Of a DNA stretch of 64,000 nt, positions 1 to 11,279 are shown one piece after another. The stretch is from Thunnus maccoyii (Eukaryota > Chordata > Actinopteri > Scombriformes > Scombridae), in the NCBI RefSeq assembly GCF_910596095.1, contig NC_056533.1, positions 4,959,501 through 5,023,500 on the forward strand, written 5' to 3'. Both the position numbers and the translations under genes were made by a program. Positions within the stretch are counted from its first letter, which is position 1. Each line of letters opens with the position of its first letter. The notes beneath the pieces were generated by a model. It ran no database searches and was not told the DNA's origin. It saw only the letters and a list, made by a program, of their open reading frames with translations.

Positions 1-279
1 GTCATTTAAAAATAAATACATAATGCCTTATGTGTAAGATACTACACATGTTGTCTTTATCCTACACTATTATGAGTGTCATGTATTCCCTGTGGAGGGA
101 AAAAATTTGAAACTTTAAGTGACTTCCACATTGTTGAGGTGGGATCTTTTTTTCCCCAGTGTTTGTTGTATTGTATCTATTAAGACAACAAAAAATGTTA
201 CCAATTGCTCTACCAGAAATTATGTACAAATGAAAACCAAAACTAAATATCAGCACATCAGATCTTCACCTCCTCAAAT

Positions 280-834
280 TACTTCACTTTTGGATTGGGT
301 AGTTCACCTCTCCCTACCATCTCGATGTAGTGTTTGACATGCGGCCAGGGCAGCAATCTTCTTTCTGACACGTTCACATTCTCAATCCACTGGTGCTTGC
401 AAAACTTCAGCATGGGTGTGCTATATCCAGTTGCTGTTGTAAAATCCTCGTGGCAGGCAGGGCAATTGTGGAACAGCCAGTAGAAGCTAAAGAGTCCATG
501 TTCAACTTCCCATTCGGTGGATTTACATCCATCTCTGAACGCATTGTTCCGTGTGTGCAACCCACAGCGACTTCCCCACATCATTCTCCACTTGCTTCTA
601 GAGTGTTTCGAAAACTTTCCAATTCATATTCAGCCCATCCATTGAGATTTGGACAAGATACGTTATTCTGATCTCTGAAAGCAAGTTCTTCATTTTCTCA
701 GCGATATCTTGGGCTGATGAATGGCCCATAAACTCTGAACCAATGTATTTAGTCTTCACCTCTGGCCGTCCCATAGCCTGACATGCATGTCTAACTGTTT
801 AGCCTGTAAATAGTGGTTCAGGCTTTCATCAAAG
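280..834 (-). pseudogene. hAT-like transposase remnant, downstream half (interrupted)
   Basis: Read on the minus strand, this stretch continues a transposase-like protein that starts near 2070. Recognisable blocks in order are FDESLN with MHVRLWD (about 830-760), FMGHSSAQD followed by LVQISMDG (about 735-610), then a block with CGLHTRNNAFRDG, CKHQWIEN and ELPNP (about 575-292). I recall these blocks from large uncharacterised hAT/BED-finger-type proteins in fish. Stops and frameshifts break the frame, for example after NPKVK and between the ISMDG and CGLHT blocks, so it is a dead copy. It is separated from its upstream half by a Penelope-like insertion at 848-1590. The superfamily assignment is by remembered similarity only; the left boundary is not visible and the element may run past the window edge. 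Confidence 0.6.
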
Positions 835-847
835 TATCACATTTTTG
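835..847. repeat. Left target-site duplication of the Penelope-like insertion
   Basis: TATCACATTTTTG is identical to 1591-1603 and borders the inserted element on its left. Confidence 0.8.
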
Positions 848-980
848 GTCGGCTACGTCCCTCAAATTTATCGGCATTGAAAGAGTGCGACCCAATCCAA
901 GAGATGTTAACTTGATTAACCAGCTCTTAAGAAGGGAGGCATTTTGGATTTATGAATTGAATACTATTGAACCTTATGGA

Positions 981-1130
981 CTTAATGAAACACAGGATTT
1001 GAGTTATTTTCTGTGATATGAAAATGTTAACCATATGATACATAGTATTTGAGCTCTTTTCTGTGATATGAGTATGTAAACTTTATGAAACACAGGATTT
1101 GAGTTTTCGTCTGAGATATGTAAATATGAA
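981..1130 (+). repeat. Three tandem copies of a 50-bp unit at the Penelope ORF end
   Basis: The word ATTTGAG recurs at an exact spacing of 50 bp (about 997, 1047 and 1097), each time followed by a CTGTGATATG-like word (CTGAGATATG in the third copy). Copies 1 and 3 also share ATGAAACACAGG. The first copy contains the stop codon of the Penelope-like reading frame, and copies 2 and 3 lie in its 3' untranslated region. The middle copy is the most diverged. Confidence 0.75.
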
Positions 1131-1497
1131 CTTGGATTTCTCTCCACAGGCTATTTGGACTCTTAGGGTGAGATGAGCCACTAGGTCCCCTGGCACTCAC
1201 CCTTCCCATTTAGTGATGTAGAGGGACAGCTGTAGGACCTGTAGTCCATTCTGCTTAGGGAATTCTACCCATCCTATTCAGTCAGTTGTTTATGGGATGT
1301 AATGAAGTTTAATTATATAAAATGGTGTAATTCTTGTAACTTTGTGCAACATTAATCACGTCATGTTTTTTGTAATATGTATATTTTCATTTTTGTGCCC
1401 TTTGTAAAATATTCACTTTGAGAAAATGAAGACTGTGATAATTAGTCATGTGACTCAAATGTATTTATCACACTTGTGAGTACTCAGCAGTTGTACT

Positions 1498-1540
1498 GAG
1501 CGAACCTGAAGAAGCTACAGGCGAAACGTGTTGTTCGCTC
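1498..1540 (+). ncRNA. Type I hammerhead-ribozyme-like motif of the Penelope element
   Basis: An 8-bp perfect stem (GAGCGAAC at 1498-1505 with GTTCGCTC at 1533-1540) would be stem I. Directly inside it lies CTGAAGA (1506-1512), which fits the invariant CUGANGA core. A degenerate stem II region (1513-1522) follows, then GAA (1523-1525), an AC/GT pair usable as a minimal stem III (1526-1527 with 1530-1531) and a U at the cleavage position (1532). Penelope-like elements are known to carry minimal type I hammerheads with tiny stem III. The weak stem II and 2-nt stem III loop suggest a decayed or dimer-dependent ribozyme. Activity is unknown. Confidence 0.5.
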
Positions 1541-1590
1541 TTAATAAAGTTACAGTAAAGTCATTACAGTGTGCGGTGGTTAATTTTGAT

Positions 1591-1603
1591 TATCACATTT
1601 TTG
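1591..1603. repeat. Right target-site duplication of the Penelope-like insertion
   Basis: TATCACATTTTTG is identical to 835-847. Together the two copies mark the 743-bp insert. Confidence 0.8.
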
Positions 1604-2070
1604 CTTTGATACAAAGTCAGTTTCTTAAAATAAGGAGCCAGTCTAAAAGTACATATATATGAGCACCTGCATTCACCGCATGCAAATCTGGCAGCTATCT
1701 GGCTGTCAGGGAACATCACCTGAAAAAGCTGGCTTGTGTCCTCATATGACTTGTAGGAATAGTGAGAATTAGCGACCTTTAGCGCCCACAGTAACTCTGC
1801 AGTTTGGGCTTCGTTTTTGGACACAGCACCGAAAATGGTCTCTTGTTTGATGATGGATGAGAGGGAAGCGCTGCAGCTGGCAGCGGGTATCATGTTGGTC
1901 ACCGGGATGAAAGTGATGGAGTTGAGAGTTGATTTTCGAAATGTTGAACGTTTTACTACACAGTCCACATTTTGCACATCCCGTGTCCTGGTCTTTCTCA
2001 AGCCATGCCTTATACTTGTTCAAGTGAAGCCAGACATTATTAAATCAGCATTTTCCAGAAAGTGCGCAAA
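1604..2070 (-). pseudogene. hAT-like transposase remnant, N-terminal half
   Basis: On the minus strand this begins near 2070 with HLNKYKAWLEKD, followed by a zinc-finger-like CAKCGLCSKTF (a CxxC pair, BED-finger-like), and continues in a second frame with AELLWALKVANSHYS, SQLFQVMFPDS and a short block ending in LAPYFKK near 1615. The switch of frame around 1860-1950 shows a frameshift. In related fish proteins these blocks come directly before the FDESLN block found at 830, which is now displaced by the Penelope-like insertion. No terminal inverted repeat was identified, so hAT membership is inferred from remembered similarity. Confidence 0.58.
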
Positions 2071-2119
2071 TTTACATCTCGTCAAAGTACAAGCTGCAAC
2101 TCAAGTCAGAGTCTGACGT

Positions 2120-3480
2120 TACACCATGTAGAAAGCCAGAGCCTTTGATAGAGAGAGTTGCATCAACTCCATAGACTATAATAGGACCAATTATTCCACA
2201 ACAATGGCAGATCATGGAGACTCAAATAGTTCCTAAAAGTGGCTAGTCACAGGCAGCGTTTGCTATTCTTTGATGTATATTTCCATGAAAAAATATCCAG
2301 CAACAACATAAAGAGTTGAATCAGTCTGATTTTTTAATATTCAACTTGCTAGATCAATAGGCTAAATTTGAAGAACAGTCAGGGATTCATTTAATGGAGT
2401 ATTTGCCATCGTTGAAGTACCATTTTTAAAAGCTTTGAGGGATAGGTCCAAAATCACTTCTTATTTTAACCAATAAAATAAGCCTTCAATATATCATCAC
2501 TATATTAGATTGACTGATAGTTATTTGACAATAGCTAAAGTTGGTTGACAAATAGTGAAAACATCAGCAATTAATTACCTATCAACAGAACAACACAACG
2601 TCAAGTGCCGTTCCAAGCTCAAATTCCATGATTTTTTCAGGTTTTTCATGACCGTACAAACCCTGAACTAAAAACACATTTGTTTTCTCATGAACAGCAA
2701 ACAGTTCTGAGTGACCATAAATCAACCCTTAATCAACCCATCATTCACCCTCAATTGGAGGACTTCAATCCAACAGTGCCTGAAGTTGCGCACACAACTT
2801 TAGTATTTCTCTCCATGGGACAAAGTGGCAGCAAAGCTGACAGGCAGCTCTGTATCCACTTTTCTTATTAAATCCATGGTAGGGCTGTGACAGGCGAGAC
2901 AGTCACCTCCCCTAAAAATGCTGTAGCTATGCTGCAAATTTATCCTGGTTTTGAATTCATCACAAGGATGACTGCTATACTAACTAGGAATCATGACTCT
3001 AATGTATATTTACAGTAAAACAACATCTAATCTGCCTCTGTTTATATTCATTTGTATGTATTTATTAATTTTTGTATTGAAATGTGTTTAAGATGTGTAC
3101 ATATATGGAGCTAAAAGTCCACAGAGGCAGCGCTATAGTGTAACCTTAACTGTCCAACAGAAAAGATGCACCTTAATTCGGCTTAAAATACGGCAGAAAC
3201 AAATATGACAGTTCCACTCTGAGACCAAAGTGTATCTTTCAAATTATGTTTAAAATGCAAGAGAGGCATCAGTGCTACTAGATTGTTTACTAAAGACTGT
3301 TCTTTTCTGTTCTAGAGGTATGGTCACATCACACTTTGGTTCAACAAAATTTCCCCACACTGAAACAGGAAATTATGTCTCAAGTCTGACATAGATTTTT
3401 ATACAGGAAACATTGAGCAGAGCAACAAGGTAGTACTTCATAGCCGGTCTATGATGGTGTCTTTGAAGTTATAAAAAGGT
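2120..3480. other. Intergenic stretch, no gene seen
   Basis: This is AT-rich sequence with only short open reading frames. The ORF at 2680-2871 has no recognisable motif. No transposon signature was recognised. Confidence 0.5.
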
Positions 3481-3499
3481 GCTTGGATTGTATTTGATC

Positions 3500-3695
3500 T
3501 ACAGGAGGAGACAGTACTCCACTCCAAGAGATTGGCGGTTCACTCCATAAATGCTGTTCATGAGGAGCATGGTGAGTTCTATTGGTTCATTCATGAGCTC
3601 AGACTAGATGAAGAGCACTTCTGGGAGTACTTCAGGATGGGCATCGAACAGTTTGACATGCTCCGGGGAAGGACAGCACCTCGGATGCAGTAGCA
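3500..3695 (+). pseudogene. PIF/Harbinger transposase N-terminal fragment
   Basis: The plus strand encodes NAVHEEHGEFYW, HELRLDEEHFWEYFRM and a short tail ending with a PRMQ-stop. This matches the N-terminal region of fish Harbinger transposases, where a HGEF..L..ELRLDE..F..YFRM block precedes the helix-turn-helix part. The frame ends in a stop right after PRMQ near 3691. No DDE catalytic region follows directly; a second Harbinger-like piece appears at 5.2-5.5 kb in the same orientation and may belong to the same deleted copy. Confidence 0.55.
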
Positions 3696-3699
3696 AACA

Positions 3700-5210
3700 A
3701 CAAAATTTCATGAGGCAATTGGGGTTGAAGTTGTTGGTATTGTTATTTTAAACAATTCTAACACAGAAAAAAATATTGTCTTCACTGCATATAACTAGCA
3801 CCAGTCAATTGGTTTGATATTTAAATTTTCAGTGTTTGTGTGTATGCTATCATTTTAAAATTAACTAATTTTATTACCATAGGGAAAAATGTTCCCTAAA
3901 AAAATAAAGAGGGAGGGTCTTTAAGAAGAACCTCCACTCAAGCCCAAATAAAAAACATTTTTTAGTTCATTCTGGCAACCAGGTGGTTGGACACAGCGTA
4001 AAAGGAATGAGGAACACTTTCAGAGAGTGTTTGACAAGGCATCTTCTATGGTGCACTCATTGGATATTGAGGTTATCCAAATTCCTCACCAGAGCCAGCC
4101 CCCAAAAGATACACTGGTGGAGCAACTCAGCATAGGCCAAAATCACCAGAAGAGCAGGGCTACAGGGCTAAATTTTACAAGGTGTTATATACTGTAGATA
4201 TGCAAGTCAAATAACTGTTCAGTCCAACCAGGGTACTGGAATACAAGCAAGAGATTTTGTAGAGTAGCCTACTAATCTGCTGACTATAAGTAAAATGCTG
4301 TTTTTCTGTTCTGTTTGCTGGGTTGCTTATATGTCAACAGTACATTATGTATATGGTCTGGCACTTTAATGGTAAATTTAATTTATATACTGGAAAACAC
4401 CAGTGCCACCCAGTGATGCCAGAACTACTCTGTTCTGAAATGTATTTCTGGTTTGTTCCTACCGGGGATTGTTAAAACTTTGTGTGAACTTCGCATGAAA
4501 TTCCTCAGGAGTATGTTTACACACAGTTTATGGATTTCCCTACTGTTTTTTTGTTTGTTTGGTTTTATTTATCTAGTAACATTTTTACAAAAATCTATCA
4601 AATGTACATTTTTATTCAAATTAATTAAACTTGAATTCATTTTACTCTCAAATTTATACAAACAAAATAAAAAGGAAAATATCTTTTCAAATACATTAAA
4701 AAGAATCCATGTGATACAAGTCATGTTTTGGCAAGTTAGCAGATACTTATGAAATAAAGTTTTACAGAATGTGTGCTTGTGCATGTGTGACATAGAGAGC
4801 ATGTTTATACACTACTGTGTATATTGGTCATCTAACAACAGATGTCCCTACTGATGTTAAAACCAAACCTACACACTTGCTAAGTACAGACAGACTAACA
4901 GGCAGATTAGAATTCGGAAAACGAGTCAGTGCCCCACCACCAAAATGTAAAACACATGATTACAGTTTCATTTCAGATTGATTGCCAGGTCTGTTATTTG
5001 TTTATTTACAGCAGTAGAAACAGGCCTATATTTTTTCATGATTAGTTCTTCATAGCACATAAAATTGTCGACTTTCATAACTAACTCAAACCTTAAAATA
5101 ATACTGTATAAGTACATATCGTTGTAGTTTGCAGTATCAAAATGTCACATATATAACTTTTAGTATTGGCTGTTAAGCTACTATAATAACATAAGCCTAA
5201 TAATTTTTTA
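3700..5210. other. Stretch between two Harbinger fragments, no gene seen
   Basis: The sequence is AT-rich. A short open stretch at about 3970-4140 (FWQPGGW near its start) is not recognised. It may be the decayed middle of the Harbinger copy or an unrelated insertion. Confidence 0.4.
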
Positions 5211-5218
5211 GGCCTGGG

Positions 5219-5540
5219 ATGGTCTTGGGACAAATTTCCATTGTCCCTCTTGCTGTGGTGGACTCCTTTGGAACAGCTTTGCAGGCAGGCACCCATGACC
5301 TTCCAGATGATAGTGTTCTACCAACCGGTGATCACCTGGGTCCACTTCAATTTGCATCTGTGGAAGACCTTCCACTTTTGCAGGGAACTTCTGCGTCCCT
5401 ATCCAGGTCAGGTAATCTCCATAAGCACATTTTCAACTTTCATCTGTCACATGCTCAGAGGGTTGTAGATAATGCCTTTGGCATCATGTCATCCCAGTTC
5501 CCAACCAGATTCAACCGTACTGGATTTGTCACAGGAGAAA
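5219..5540 (+). pseudogene. PIF/Harbinger transposase C-terminal fragment
   Basis: The plus strand encodes DHLGPLQF, then, in a second frame, LLRPYPGQV, then KHIFNFHLSHAQRVVDNAFGIM. The last block corresponds to the conserved Harbinger/HARBI1 ending (NYRLSRARRVVENAFGI), in which the E is the third catalytic acid of the DDE triad. Here it is D, and the frame is broken near 5400, so the copy is inactive. It has the same strand as the 3.5-kb fragment and plausibly the same original element. Confidence 0.62.
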
Positions 5541-5609
5541 GAGTCCAGACAAACAACAGTAAAGTACAAACAAAAACACACAGCCCCCATTTGTTATGTG
5601 AATAGAGCA

Positions 5610-7980
5610 CTGTGTAAATAAGAGGTCTGTAGATTAAATGTGCATATTTGTGAGTGTTATTATTATTGGTCTAACTTTCTATGGCAAAATACATGAAAGA
5701 CAGATGCTGCCAATTAGTGTTGTTATTATACTCCACAAATTCATTCTTCATCCACATATAATTAATCCAAACAAAAGCAGCAGCAGAAATAAAATGATGA
5801 CAAGGCAACATAAACTGAAATGCAATTCTACTGAAACCATCATTCTTCAAGTGTCTTTAAATGATATAACTCAATAATACCTGACAAGCCCACTCAAAAA
5901 TTATTTACTTGCAAACTCTGCATTGTGCATCATTTGCCCCATTCTGATTTGTAATTTGCACTGTACTTCTGGTGACAGTCGTCTCAGTGAAGACCTTATT
6001 TATTTCATGAAAGGATCCATTTCATCCCCCTGCTCCGACACCATAGCAAATATTTGTTTTTCAAATGTAGTTGGCAGAACATGCTGGTGTACATACTGTT
6101 ACGACCTCTAATGTCTAGGAGGAACGCAAGGAGTAACATAACCAGGTGACCGAAAACCGTAAAACACTTACAAAGGGTAACAAGGAGAACCATTTATTAA
6201 CAAAAAGGATTATTAACAAAGATAAACTGACTGATATAGTAAAAAAAAAAAAAAAGGAAGCAACTTAGGCGTCAGGGTCTCCAAGGCCAAAACAATAAAC
6301 AAAATCCCACACTAACTAGAAAAGACAGGTATCACTCGGGCTACAGAATGGAAAACAAAGACAATTCTATGCTTCCTGGCTAGCCACAAAACAGGAAAAA
6401 AAAGGGGAGTAAAATAATAAAATAATATGCAAGGCTTCCTGAAAATCACCTACAAGTTACACAGAGCGGTATCAAAGTGCTGACAGTAACACAGAGTATG
6501 AACAGCAACAACTCGACGACAGCACCAGCCCAACCAGCAGCTCAGCTCAGTGGGGGAAGCACTGTTTCAGGGGGGTTGATATATAGCTCCACTGACAATC
6601 ATTCCAAAAGAATCTTCCAAAAAAGAGGCTGAAAGAAAAAACTTAATGTGTTTGAACATTTTAAATCCTTTTCCAACAGTGTCCCAACCCAGTTGCACCA
6701 CACGTACACTAATACACACACATGCATACCATAACAGCCACGCACACACTGACAAACATACACAGCAGGAATGCAAGTAGCAGTGTACACTTTATGTAAA
6801 TTGGTGGAAAGTGAGGGCTTCAGTATGCTTGAAATTAACTACTTCCTACGATGTATTGTTCAAACACATCGAAAGTTTGTTCATGTTCTGAATGGCCACA
6901 CTTGCAGGTGGCTACATCCCACTGCCTCCCCCGATCTTGCTCCAGAAATTCTTCAGCCTGTCTTTGTAGTCTTGACATGGTGAATCATAGCAGTGAGGAT
7001 ACATGTTCAGTCTTTCAGACAATCTCTCCTCAAAAGCAATCATGGTGTTGGATTTGGTTGCACATTCAAAAGGTGACAGAGGTAGTTGTGTGAGGAATAA
7101 AAAAGACTAATAACTGCATGCAGTGGGCATGATGTTAGAGGATCCAACAAGCTCTTTATATTAAACATATGGAGGCCTTAACCCTTTTGCAGAAAAAATG
7201 TAATAAATTAATCAAGCAACTTGTAGGTTTGAAGAATCACCCAGTAGCAACATTTTGTTGAGCCATAAGGTTGAAAATTCACTACATGCAGTTGATGTTT
7301 ACCAGGATTATCTCATTTGTAGGGAGCAGCAGCAGCCAAACCACCGAACCCAACAACATTGGGGAGGATTGTAGAGTGAGGAAGAATAAACGGAAAGCCA
7401 CAAAAATAACAAGTCACCCAGGAAGAGGCTCAAGGGTCACACAAACATCACACACTTGCAAACCCACAAAGGTGGCCGTGGAAAATGTGATAGCAAAGGG
7501 GACTAAGAATGGTCAGCACAGAGACACCCAGGAAGAAACAGAGGAGTCGAAACAATGAGACTGACACAAACACCCGTGAATCAACCAAGGGGTCAGTGGA
7601 GAATTTCAAGGAGACAAGGATAAAAAAGAAAGCCACTGCTGAGCAACTGCCAGCAAGAGAAACTCCCAAGAGAACAAGGAGGAGGGGGTACAGTGATCTC
7701 TGCCTGAGCTCCAGCAGCCTTTCAGCCTCCAGAACAACAGAACATCAGATGCACGCCCTATTCAGTGGGCATCAGAAAAGATAAGCTCATGTCAAGAAAT
7801 TGACAAAAAGATTAATGTCCATTCTTCTGTTTGTATGTGATTGGAAAGATCCATGAGGAAATTTAGGCAGAAACTTTAACAAGGGACTATTTACTACTAC
7901 TGACACTGCGCTGGTTAAGTTCACCAACAGCTTACTGCTTCCTGCTGCTGCAGGCCTTTACTCCATTTTAAAATCAGCTG
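5610..7980. other. Non-coding stretch with low-complexity and A-rich sequence
   Basis: No gene is recognised. A 16-base A run lies near 6240, and the surrounding 6110-6550 segment looks like an unclassified interspersed repeat. The longer ORFs at 7271-7558 and 7509-7784 overlap, are rich in K, T, S and E, and show no domain. Confidence 0.45.
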
Positions 7981-7984
7981 TCTG

Positions 7985-8470
7985 AATTGTCTTTGGATTG
8001 CCTCATCTCTTATCTGTTCAACAGGTCTTTCTCTGTTACGCTTGGAGATGCTCCCCTAATGCTCCTCTCTGTGTGGGGTCCCCCAAGGGTCTATTCTTGG
8101 TCCTCTTTTTATTTATCTACATGCTACCCCTGGGGAAAATCATTCATAGAAATAATATTGATTTTTCACTGCCTGCCTTGCCTGCCTTGCTGAAATTAAA
8201 AATTGGATGTTCTGCAGTCGAAGTACTCCAAATCAGAAACAATTATAATCAGCCCTTCTAAAAAAGAGGCCCATAACCAAGGTGCAATTTTTGATTCAGA
8301 GTTGTCTTTTGATGATCAGGTGACTAAAGTGGTGCAGTCTTGCTTTTTCCAACCGAGACATTTAAACAAGATAAGGTCATTCTTCTCATTTGCAGATATA
8401 GAAAAGGATCTCAAGTGGGCAAACTCTGTATCCTCTCTTCTGAAACTCATTTTTACCACAAGGCTTCCTT
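7985..8470 (+). pseudogene. L2/CR1-like non-LTR reverse transcriptase fragment
   Basis: The plus strand encodes SYLFNRSFSVTLGDA followed, after frameshifts, by a remnant of the GVPQGSILGP block of the reverse transcriptase, then YMLPLG. After a gap comes IFDSELSFDDQVTKVV with FFQPRHLNKIRSFFSF, which corresponds to the post-polymerase region of fish L2/CR1-type retrotransposons. The YADD catalytic block is missing, and several frameshifts and stops are present. It is a short dead fragment; L2 versus Rex1 was not separable by eye. Confidence 0.6.
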
Positions 8471-8526
8471 AACTGATGGTATTTTGTGTAACTGTTTTAA
8501 TAGTAAGTTATGATGTTTGTGCTGGA

Positions 8527-8528
<2 letters not shown>

Positions 8529-8571
<43 letters not shown>
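8529..8571. repeat. (TTA)n microsatellite
   Basis: Uninterrupted TTA/ATT triplets, about 14 units, directly after the L2-like fragment. Confidence 0.95.
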
Positions 8572-8572
<1 letters not shown>

Positions 8573-8579
8573 CATTCAA

Positions 8580-9788
8580 ACCCCAAAGGGGATAATGCCT
8601 AAATATTCAATTTTCGAAAGGCCACGCCCCTCACACTGTAAGTCCAATTGATATGAAATTTCACACACAAGTCCAGCTCAATGTGCTCTACAAAAAGCCT
8701 CTTGGACCATAAGAGTCTGCCAACAAATTCTGCCAATTTGTATAAATTGAAAAACAAAACTTTTTTGATTTTGACTTTATCAACACCAAAGTGAGTATAC
8801 CACAGTGCGGGATTGAGATACACATTTCTATTATTAATGAGCAAGATCAGTCACCATCAACCAAAATATCTTCGCAAGGGCGGGACTTAGAGAATATTAA
8901 TCATAACTCATTAACCATTTGTCCAATCATCATAAATCTTGAGTCCATGATTGGGAATAGGTCCATCAAAGCATTTTGGGCCTGACCCATAAAAGTGTAT
9001 CTGAAAACCCAGTGGACAGAGTTTCACCAAAATTGGTTTGCATGCTCTGGGGGTGAGTATAAACCAAAATCTGAAGTGCCAAATTGATTGGTGTAAGTGG
9101 GCATGGCCTATCATATATTTGCTCATAACTCAAAATGCCTTTGAGCAATCCTGATTTAACTCATTAGAGACATCCTGCACTACCTTCTGAACATACACAC
9201 AGAGTTTCACTTAAATCCAATGAAGGGGGGACAAATGGTGGAACTTTGATTGCATAACTGAAATGCTGCAGGCTTTGTGATGATGAAACAAGTGTGTGAT
9301 TTGTCTCACTCTGTACTGAATTAAACTAGCTGAAGGGACTTTACTCACCTTTATGAAGCCAGAAACTCGCTCGATGGTGCTCATGGCTTTAATTTTGTCC
9401 AATTGGGCTGCTTCCTTCTGTTGAGCGCAAAAACATGTGAACCTGCGAATTGCCTCTTGTGGCCATATTTATTACCTTGTCTTCATGTTACTTTTATTAT
9501 TTTGTTTTTACTTTTTTTGTTTTAAAGCACATTATAACTCTGTTTTGAAAGGTACTAAATAAAGTTATCATTATTATAAAGCTTTGTGCTCCGTTTAAAG
9601 CTACGATTAGTTTAGGCTAAAGGTGGGCAATGATATTTTCAGTTATTGACTTTCAGTGGAATGTTGATTCAGTGATATTGTTTTTCCAAAACTGTGTTCA
9701 TCAAATTGGTAATTTCAAGCAAACTGTAATTAAAAAGCCTACCAGTTTTATGCATGAAAAATTTTGTCAGCTATAATGAATTTAACAT
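8580..9788. repeat. Unclassified interspersed repeat region
   Basis: This holds phrases common in fish interspersed repeats, such as GGCCACGCCCCTC near 8621, a degraded partner GGGCATGGCC near 9098, and repeated wording around GAAATTTCACACA / GAGTTTCACTTAAA. No coding capacity is recognised. The boundaries are not defined. Confidence 0.35.
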
Positions 9789-10720
9789 AAATTTCAGAGT
9801 TAATGGTTCTAACACTGACATTGTTTTCCTTCAAGAGACCTATCTGTGTATAAATGACCATAACAGAATGCGTAAACCTTGGATTGGGCAAATATTTCAC
9901 TCTGCTTTCAACAGCAAATCCAGCTATTATTATTTCCAACCATGCCCCACACATTTTAGATCTAGTACCGACACCTAATACTCAGAGACAATGGAGGTTC
10001 AATACAGGGCTTCAAGCTAATGATGAGTTCTGCGATTTTATCTCAAAAAGAATCAGTGTCTTCCTTGAAATTAACAGGACGATTCAACTTTGCCCTCTCT
10101 GCTATGGAAAACATTAAAAGTTGTAATACAGGAAGAGATTATCTCATACAGTACATGTTTGACCAGAAAAATAAACAAAAACAGCAAGAGCTGATTGACA
10201 CCATTCTCAGAGTAGATAGTGAGTACTCCAACTCCCACAGTCCAGATCTGTATATCAAAAGGGTCAAACTACAATCTGAATTTGACTTGCTCATCACAGG
10301 TAAAGCAGAATATCTTTTAAGGACTAAAGGGACATACTAAGAATATGGTGATAAAGCCAGCCGCCTTGTAGCTCTCCAGCTTAAATGCAGGTCAGCCTCT
10401 CACTTCATATCTCAAGTCTATGACTCCTCCCACTCACTAACTACCGACCCAACTGAAATAAACTCGGCTTTCACTTCCTTTTACTTTAATCTCTATAAAT
10501 CTAATCTCCTGTAAACAAGACTGCAAATGGATCATTTTTTAGATAGGTTAGATATCCCCATTATAGACTCTGATCACAAGAAGGATTTGGATAAATCTAT
10601 ACAGATGGAGGAGATAACCACTTGTCTTAAATTAATGCAAAATAAGTGCCAAGTCCAGACAAATTTCCAGCTGACTTTGACAAGAAGTTTTCCCACCTAC
10701 TTGCCCCCTTATTATAAGAT

Positions 10721-11279
10721 ATGTTTAATGATTCATTGAAACAAGGCTTCCTCCCCTCAACCTTATATCAAGCTTCAGTTTCGCTCATTCTCAAGAAGGA
10801 CAAGAATCCAGTAGAATGCAGCAGCTGGAGACCGATAAGTCTGCTAAATACAGATATAAAGCTCTTAGCCAAGGTCTTGGCACGCCATTTGGATCCTTGC
10901 CTGCCAGACATAATCTCTGAAGATCAAACAGGGTTTGTTAGAGGACAGCAGTTATCATCTAACATTACTTTCTCCTTGCACCTCTCAAGCGGTTGAAATG
11001 GTAATATTGTTTGATGCAGAGAAAGCCTTTGATTGGGTTGAGTGGGATTATTTGTTTTCTGTTCTGGGGAAATCTGGTTTTGGGTCTAAATTTATTTCTT
11101 GGATACGACTTTTATACACTGCCCCTACTGCCTGTGTGACAACTAAATCCCAAATGTCTGACTACTTCCCTCTAACAAGTGGAACTGTCAGTGCTTTCCA
11201 TCACTCTGAAATCCTCCCCACTCTTCACAGGTATTTACAGAGCTGGACTGGAACATCGAGTTTCTCTCTATGCCGATGA
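10721..11279 (+). pseudogene. L1 reverse transcriptase domain, first part
   Basis: This is the palm/fingers part of the L1 polymerase. It contains the conserved SLILKKDKNP and RPISLLNTDIK blocks, then SEDQTGF, then, in the neighbouring frame, the DAEKAFDWVEW block that carries the first catalytic aspartate. A frameshift near 10980 and a small deletion before the normal GxxQGCPLSP block break the gene; only a short GTVSAFHHS-like stretch remains where that block should be. Confidence 0.75.

Larger units (their letters stand above)
848..1590 (+). mobile_element. 5'-truncated Penelope-like element inserted in hAT remnant
   Basis: The segment is flanked by a perfect 13-bp direct repeat, TATCACATTTTTG, at 835-847 and 1591-1603. 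Removing it brings the two halves of the hAT-like transposase together, which proves an insertion. Its first part (about 851-1016) encodes the end of an open reading frame with REAFWIYELNT and GLNE, the signature C-terminus of Penelope-like GIY-YIG endonuclease proteins. The stop codon lies at 1014-1016. The rest is 3' untranslated sequence containing a 50-bp tandem triplication, a hammerhead-like fold (1498-1540) and an AATAAA at 1543-1548. The reverse transcriptase part is missing. The family call rests on the C-terminal motif and the ribozyme-like tail; a different GIY-YIG retroelement is possible. Confidence 0.72.

Noticed and set aside
3970..4140. Open stretch starting FWQPGGW as a gene fragment
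   Set aside because: No recognisable family and no splice sites; left as unexplained sequence between Harbinger pieces.
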